From Elusimicrobiota bacterium (GTDB lineage Bacteria; Elusimicrobiota; Elusimicrobia; Elusimicrobiales; UBA9959): a stretch of 36,969 nucleotides of DNA. The translations under genes were made by a program, and so were the position numbers. The DNA lies in contig JACQYT010000013.1 in assembly GCA_016208085.1 (NCBI GenBank), forward strand, positions 10,479 to 47,447. The letters run 5' to 3'. The first letter of the stretch is position 1. Each line of letters begins with the position of its first letter. Shown here piece by piece: positions 33,077-36,969 of this stretch. The notes under the pieces are model-generated. The model ran no database searches, was not told where the DNA came from, and saw only the letters and a list, made by a program, of their open reading frames with translations.

Positions 33077-33805
33077 TTAAAATGTATAGGCCAGGCCGGT
33101 CGTCAAGCCTATGCCGTAAAATTTTGGGGTTTTGCCGCCGCTGAAGGACCTGTAGCCCTCAGCCAGAAGATTAACCCTCCAGTTTGTGTCGGGTATCTGC
33201 CATTCGTAGCCAAGCCCCGCGTTCCACGAGGGATGCCAGCCCTTGATGGAGGTGTGGAAATCGGAGCTTTTCGCGGCGCCGGAGATGTAATGCCCGGCAA
33301 GGCCGAATCTCATCAGTACGTAGCGCGTGTGGGGGGTTCCAAGCGGTATAAGCGCAAATTCTATCCCGGCGGGAATTTCAAGATGGGAGAGTTTTGCGGC
33401 TGTCCCGTCCAGCTTGTCCCGCTTTATACCGGTGTACTTCAAGCCGCCGTAGTAGCGGATCCAGGAAAAAAGATGCCCCCCGGCCAGCGCTTTGGCGCCG
33501 AATGCCGGTTTCCCGGTTTTTGTCTTCCCGGCGCCGGCCACGGAGGTCAGCGAGTCGGTGACCAGGTTCAGGTTGAGATAGCGCGCTTTCCGCGGCACGG
33601 CGCGCCCCTTTTTTCCGGCCGGCACGTCCTTAACCTGGCCCGTGACGGGCATCTGCTGGTTGGACCTGAGATATTTGAGGAACTCCTGCTTGTCTTTTTC
33701 TCCCCAGGAGGCCTGGTCTTTCATGTCGGGCAGGGTCTGCGCCCGCGCGGGAGCGAGCGGGCTTAAGAGCAGCGAAGAGAAGAATAATGCCCTAAAATTT
33801 TTCAT
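33077..33805 (-). CDS. Outer-membrane beta-barrel-like protein
   Basis: A 242-residue exported protein (signal MKNFRALFFSSLLLSPLAPARA). After a Lys-rich ~50-residue stretch, alternating polar/hydrophobic strands with aromatic ends (YLNLNLVTDSL, WIRYYGGLKYTGI, AGLGYEWQIP, WRVNLLAEGYRSF, FYGIGLTTGLAYTF) suggest an 8-10-strand barrel. The terminal Phe is the BamA-recognition residue of outer-membrane barrels. I do not recognise a family. The ATG at 33805 is preferred to an in-frame TTG at 33811. Its presence supports a diderm envelope. Confidence 0.7.
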   Translation of the reverse strand: MKNFRALFFSSLLLSPLAPARAQTLPDMKDQASWGEKDKQEFLKYLRSNQQMPVTGQVKDVPAGKKGRAVPRKARYLNLNLVTDSLTSVAGAGKTKTGKPAFGAKALAGGHLFSWIRYYGGLKYTGIKRDKLDGTAAKLSHLEIPAGIEFALIPLGTPHTRYVLMRFGLAGHYISGAAKSSDFHTSIKGWHPSWNAGLGYEWQIPDTNWRVNLLAEGYRSFSGGKTPKFYGIGLTTGLAYTF

Positions 33806-33865
33806 TATCAATATCTTACACTATTGCGCGAATTCGCCGCAAATGCGGGATAGCGCCTAAAAAAT

Positions 33866-33895
33866 TTGCGCCCAACGCCGAATTTGGCGTATAAT
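33866..33895 (+). promoter_or_regulatory. Promoter in the barrel/lipoprotein intergenic region
   Basis: TTGCGC (33866-33871), 18-bp spacer and TATAAT (33890-33895) on the plus strand. The next plus-strand gene is 470 bp away, so this promoter seems to drive only the small 33921-33983 frame or a short RNA. Confidence 0.5.
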
Positions 33896-33920
33896 ACCCG
33901 AGACGAATAAAGACGACATA

Positions 33921-33983
33921 GTGCGCACTCTCGGGCTCAGGCGCGAATATGAAAATATTGTAGCCGTCAAAGACGTTGATTAA
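33921..33983 (+). pseudogene. Possible 5' remnant of an ABC transporter ATPase gene
   Basis: GTG starts a 20-residue frame ending GLRREYENIVAVKDVD before a stop and a hairpin. The pattern (L+.Y.NIVAV.DV) resembles the first strand of ABC ATPases. With a good promoter just upstream, it may be the leftover 5' end of a deleted gene, or a real small peptide. Short length makes this a weak call. Confidence 0.25.
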
Positions 33984-34025
33984 AAATTTTTGCGGCAAAA
34001 ATTTTTACCATACCCCGCCCTAAAG

Positions 34026-34115
34026 AAAGGATAAAGGATCAGGGATAAAGGCTAAAGGCCGGAATAATCTCTTTGTTTTTCCTTCATCCTTCAGCCTTTA
34101 TCCTTTAGCCTTTCT
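34026..34115. repeat. Facing heptamer arrays (AAAGGAT type)
   Basis: Five heptamers of AAAGGAT/AAAGGCT type (34026-34060) face five of CCTTCAT/CCTTTAG type (34081-34115) across a 20-bp AT-rich centre. The 7-bp period is exact in both arms, so the whole can fold as one long imperfect stem. Confidence 0.75.
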
Positions 34116-34177
34116 TCGAGGCCCGAAAGGACGGCAAAATCGTCCTCCGTGCCCGGCAGATTAGCCCAGCCGGGGAT

Positions 34178-34313
34178 AATTTTGATTCTCCCGTAAAAAG
34201 TCCACATTCCGGAAAATTGTAGCGGCGGGATTACTATCCCGCCCAATGGAGGCGAATAGTAATTCGCCCGCTACAGAACCGCAAAATGACTTTTTACGAG
34301 TGAATCAATTTTG
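34178..34313. repeat. Palindromic MITE-like element, copy 2
   Basis: Terminal arms of ~40 bp are inverted copies (AATTTTGATTC, CCCGTAAAAAGTC at the left; GACTTTTTACG, GAATCAATTTTG at the right). Inside are hairpins GCGGGATTACTATCCCGC (about 34224-34241) and GGCGAATAGTAATTCGCC. Copy 1 at 5148-5231 shares order and right end. No open frame lies inside. Confidence 0.7.
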
Positions 34314-34367
34314 ATATACTACTGTAGCTGAAAACTATTACCCCCCGCGGTTTTTAGGGAAGGATTT

Positions 34368-34994
34368 ATGCTTAATAGCCGGGCGTATGCAGTGTGTGTT
34401 CGATTAGGACTGGTTGCTGTCATCGGAATGTGTTTTTCCGGGTGCCAAGATAAAGCCACTCCCGGCTATGCGCAATGCGTACAACTGGATATCAAAGGGG
34501 ACATCGGCGGGGCATGGGCTGCCTGCAATGCCGCTATCAGCGCCGACCCAAGCTCAGAGAACGGCAAAGCGGCGGCGGCGAAACTGATTGGAATGAAACC
34601 AACGTACGACCAATGGAAAACCGAACATGAGAAGCAGGCTGCGATGAAGGCCTTGGGCATCGTTAAGAACAAACTTTCTTACGATGGTCACAAGCTTGGC
34701 GGTTATTTGGAAGAATCGGCAAAAACCGCAGTTGAAGAAAGCAACATGGCCTTAGGCTCCAATAGTTCGCGGCTGGTGAATTCCTGGGCCGCTTATCCCC
34801 TGGGTAATGACAGATGGCAGATAAACTATGCGGGGCATATCGGTTCGGATTTTGACGGCCGCCCGATGCAATCGGAGTATATTTTTGAAGTAAACACGGT
34901 CAATGAAACGGTGTTGCCGGCTAACCCGCCGGCAAAAATGGTTATTAACGGTCCGCCTAAAAAACTTAACGCTCCGTCTAAAAAGCGCAAATAA
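34368..34994 (+). CDS. Lipoprotein of unknown function
   Basis: A 208-residue protein with a lipoprotein signal peptide: hydrophobic LGLVAVIGMCF then SGC, with Cys26 the lipidation site. After it, YAQCVQLDIKGDIGGAWAACNAAISADP looks like a single TPR-like helix pair with two Cys. The remainder is soluble, ending in a Pro/Lys-rich tail (NGPPKKLNAPSKKRK). No family recognised. AAGGA stands before the ATG. A TTGATA-type -35 at the end of the palindromic element (34311) with CTATTA 18 bp downstream may be its promoter. Confidence 0.75.
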   Translation: MLNSRAYAVCVRLGLVAVIGMCFSGCQDKATPGYAQCVQLDIKGDIGGAWAACNAAISADPSSENGKAAAAKLIGMKPTYDQWKTEHEKQAAMKALGIVKNKLSYDGHKLGGYLEESAKTAVEESNMALGSNSSRLVNSWAAYPLGNDRWQINYAGHIGSDFDGRPMQSEYIFEVNTVNETVLPANPPAKMVINGPPKKLNAPSKKRK

Positions 34995-35336
34995 TACCGC
35001 CGCCCCCGCCGCCGACAGCCGGTCCCGTGGCTTGTCCGCCTTCCGGATTATTAATATCCAGGGGGAACTGTGCGGGATGTAAATGCCCCGCGGCGGAGTT
35101 ATATCCTACAATGTGCTCTCATGGCCGGGCCCCCGGACCGGGCGCCCGGCCGGGAATGAGGAGGGCTTGAAAATAAATATTATAAAGGAGCGCTGCGACA
35201 CCATCATGTCGGGGCTAAAACAAGAAAGGAACTACAGAGGGGAAACGGCAGGCTTAATGGAGCGGAGGCAGACTTCGCGTACTTGCAGATTGTGAAAATC
35301 CCCCTCAATCCCCCTTTCAGAAAGGGGGAGGTTCCT
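34995..35336. other. Intergenic stretch without a recognisable gene
   Basis: About 340 bp. It holds GC-rich palindromic runs near 35127-35155 and a 70-codon open frame (35083-35295) whose composition and lack of similarity make it unlikely to be a gene, though AAGGAG stands at 35185. It ends in the terminator-like hairpin at 35310-35328. Confidence 0.4.
35310..35328. terminator. Hairpin after the POT transporter gene
   Basis: CCCCCTTT / AAAGGGGG with a short loop, just beyond the stop of the minus-strand transporter. The surrounding AATCCCCCTCAATCCCCC wording is a repeat widespread in environmental bacterial genomes. Confidence 0.6.
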
Positions 35337-36788
35337 TTAGTGGATTCCGTGCATCCATTTTCGGAGCTTTGGGGTGATGACGAGCAGCAGCAGGCCCGCC
35401 CCCGCCGCCGTCCCGGTCGGGATCATGTAGAACAAAGTGTGGTTCATCGCGTCGTAGTTGCCCGCGAAAAATCCGCCTACGAAATTGGCCGCAAAACTGG
35501 ATAACAGCCAGACGCCCATCATCAGCGAGCCGAACTGTATCGGGGCCAGCTTGGTCACCAGCGAAAGGCCGACCGGCGACAGACACAGTTCTCCCAGCGT
35601 GTGGAAGAAATACGCGCCGATAAGCCACATAACGCTTACCGGGCCGGACTGCTGGTACATGGCGGCCGCCGCTATCATCACCACGAAGCCGACGGCCAGC
35701 AGGCCTAGGCCCGCGGCAAACTTCACCGGGCTTGAGGGTTCCCTGCCGGTCTCTCCCAGGCTTACCCACATCTTTGAAAAGAACGGGGCCAGGATGAAGA
35801 TCAGCAGCGGGTTGATGGACTGGAAATAGCTGGCCGGCATTTCCCAGCTCCAGCCGAACAGGCTTATAACCCTGTCGGTCTCGCGGTCGGCGAACAGCGT
35901 CAGCGAACTACCCGCCTGCTCGAAAGCCGACCAGAAGAAGACGGAGAAGAACACCATTATAAAGATAACTGCCATGCGCTGTTTTTCCACATGCGTCAGC
36001 GTTGATTTCTCGGATTTGGACGCGTAGGAATAGACCAGGCCGCCCGCAACAGCCAGCGCCAGCAGCTTGTATATATAGCCGGGTACCATCCCCTTTATGT
36101 CATAGCCGCTGAATTGGAAGGCGCTGGCTACCAGGAAGACGAGCACGACCGCGATGAGGACAACGGGGACATACAGCTTGTCGTTCGGGTTTGCGGGTTT
36201 CATTCCTTTGTCCCCGAGAAGAGCATGCTGCCCCCACAGGTACATCGCAAGGCCGATCACCATGCCCACGCCGGCTGCGCCGAAACCGAAATGCCAGCCC
36301 ACCTTTTCTCCCAGGGTTCCGCACACCAGCGGCGAGAAGAAGGCGCCGAGGTTTATGCCCATGTAGAAAATGGTGAAGCCGGCGTCGCGGCGGGGGTCGT
36401 TAGTCTCGTAAAGGGAGCCCACCACGGTGGAGATGTTCGGTTTAAAGAAGCCGTTGCCCATTATAAGCAGTATCAGCGCGGAGAAAAAAAAGGGCAGCGG
36501 CGGGAAGGCCATGGCAAAATGCCCCAGCGCCATAAGCGTGCCGCCGACTATTATCGAATTGCGCTGTCCCAGGTAGCGGTCGGCTATGTAGCCGCCTAAG
36601 AGCGGCGTCAGGTAGACCATCCCGGTGTACCAGCCGTAGATCTGGCCAGACTTTTCCGTGGAAAACTGCAGGAACTTGATCATGTAAAGCACAAGCAGCG
36701 CTCTCATGCCGTAATAAGAGAAACGCTCCCACATTTCAACAAAAAACAATAGAAAAAGGCCTTTAGGCTGGTTCTTATGAATACTCAT
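35337..36788 (-). CDS. POT/PTR-family proton-dependent oligopeptide transporter
   Basis: A 483-residue inner-membrane symporter that takes up di- and tripeptides with protons. It shows the POT signature FVEMWERFSYYGMRALLVLYM (ExxERFxYYG, ~17-37), GGYIADRYLG after TM2, GNGFFKPNISTVVGSLY, FTIFYMGINLGAFFSPLVCGTLGE and a late SPVGLSLVTKLAP. About 12-14 hydrophobic segments are present. AAGGAA lies before the ATG. A REP-like palindrome stands 15 bp upstream. The exported peptidases in the window could in principle provide peptides, but no linkage is visible. Confidence 0.92.
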   Translation of the reverse strand: MSIHKNQPKGLFLLFFVEMWERFSYYGMRALLVLYMIKFLQFSTEKSGQIYGWYTGMVYLTPLLGGYIADRYLGQRNSIIVGGTLMALGHFAMAFPPLPFFFSALILLIMGNGFFKPNISTVVGSLYETNDPRRDAGFTIFYMGINLGAFFSPLVCGTLGEKVGWHFGFGAAGVGMVIGLAMYLWGQHALLGDKGMKPANPNDKLYVPVVLIAVVLVFLVASAFQFSGYDIKGMVPGYIYKLLALAVAGGLVYSYASKSEKSTLTHVEKQRMAVIFIMVFFSVFFWSAFEQAGSSLTLFADRETDRVISLFGWSWEMPASYFQSINPLLIFILAPFFSKMWVSLGETGREPSSPVKFAAGLGLLAVGFVVMIAAAAMYQQSGPVSVMWLIGAYFFHTLGELCLSPVGLSLVTKLAPIQFGSLMMGVWLLSSFAANFVGGFFAGNYDAMNHTLFYMIPTGTAAGAGLLLLVITPKLRKWMHGIH

Positions 36789-36803
36789 CTTGGTTCCTTA
36801 ATC

Positions 36804-36824
36804 CCGTCCGCCTGAGGCGGACGG
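36804..36824. repeat. REP-like palindrome (GTCCGCC type)
   Basis: CCGTCCGCC / GGCGGACGG with a TGA centre. Related palindromes stand at 13808-13831 (CCGTCC...GGCGGACGG) and 32344-32358 (GTCCGCC/GGCGGA). The rest of the right end to 36969 shows no recognisable gene. Confidence 0.6.
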
Positions 36825-36969
36825 AGGCGACTAGCCTGGATTTCCACGGCGCGAAATTAGCCTAACAAAACCAGCCATTGGCGGTTTGGCCGTCGGCGGA
36901 CGTGCTCTTTTCCCCGTCGGGGCCACCAAAAATCCTCCAGAACGCCAGATTTACAGATTAGATTATGTA

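Larger units (their letters stand above)
33806..34367. other. Intergenic stretch: promoter, gene remnant, heptamer arrays, palindromic element
   Basis: A good promoter at 33866-33895 (TTGCGC, 18 bp, TATAAT) is followed by a 20-codon frame at 33921-33983. Then come a symmetric AAAAATTTTTGC / GCAAAAATTTTT hairpin at about 33984-34008, the facing heptamer arrays and the palindromic element annotated separately. No full gene is here. Confidence 0.5.

Noticed and set aside
35083-35295. 70-codon plus-strand frame between lipoprotein and transporter
   Set aside because: No similarity, mixed composition, and its end overlaps the repeat next to the terminator hairpin.

Overview
The window reads as chromosome from a Gram-negative-type (diderm) bacterium: it has RecA, XerD, ribosomal protein L28, a YbgC-type thioesterase, paired exported M16 peptidases, an outer-membrane beta-barrel candidate and a POT transporter. 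Coding DNA is GC-rich, with AT-richer patches at about 1000-3670 and 7340-8310. An uncultured lineage such as Elusimicrobiota would fit, but that is inference from gene content only.

Left end (1-5300): the 3' part of an IS91-type transposase runs off the left edge. Two copies of a GC-rich hairpin repeat (about 512-946 and 3730-4001) flank a two-gene cassette: a secreted Cys-rich HExxH protein and an RDD-PPC membrane protein. About 1.3 kb without a recognisable gene follows; it holds a 170-bp concentric palindrome, a 14-bp inverted repeat and a palindromic mobile-like element whose end forms part of the probable recA promoter.

Core (5384-13806, + strand): recA-xerD, overlapping by 4 bp; an AT-rich solitary DNA methyltransferase; a two-TM protein of unknown function; then a probable operon of a 3-hydroxyacyl-CoA dehydrogenase-like protein with altered catalytic residues, homospermidine synthase and ornithine decarboxylase. 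Converging on it (21437-13955, - strand) is a second probable operon: two ~1000-residue coiled-coil proteins, pyruvoyl-dependent arginine decarboxylase and agmatinase. Together they give two routes to putrescine (from ornithine; from arginine via agmatine) and its conversion to homospermidine. The pairing of giant coiled-coil proteins with polyamine genes is the most unusual gene arrangement here.

Right half (21657-36788): rpmB; MBL hydrolase-YjbQ-YbgC; an AAA/DUF4143 ATPase; an M16 pair (one catalytic, one without the zinc motif); a SAM methyltransferase; an M20 hydrolase; a LOG-family protein; a small membrane protein with no usual start codon; an exported phospholipase D-like protein; NlpC/P60; an outer-membrane barrel; a lipoprotein; and a POT peptide transporter.

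Intergenic DNA carries a recurring device: degenerate heptamer tandem arrays, usually in facing inverted pairs (9941-10014, 13832-13961, 26106-26165, 34026-34115; half-sites at 24664-24684 and 33033-33053). The heptamer differs between sites while the 7-bp period is kept. No tRNA, rRNA or CRISPR array was recognised.
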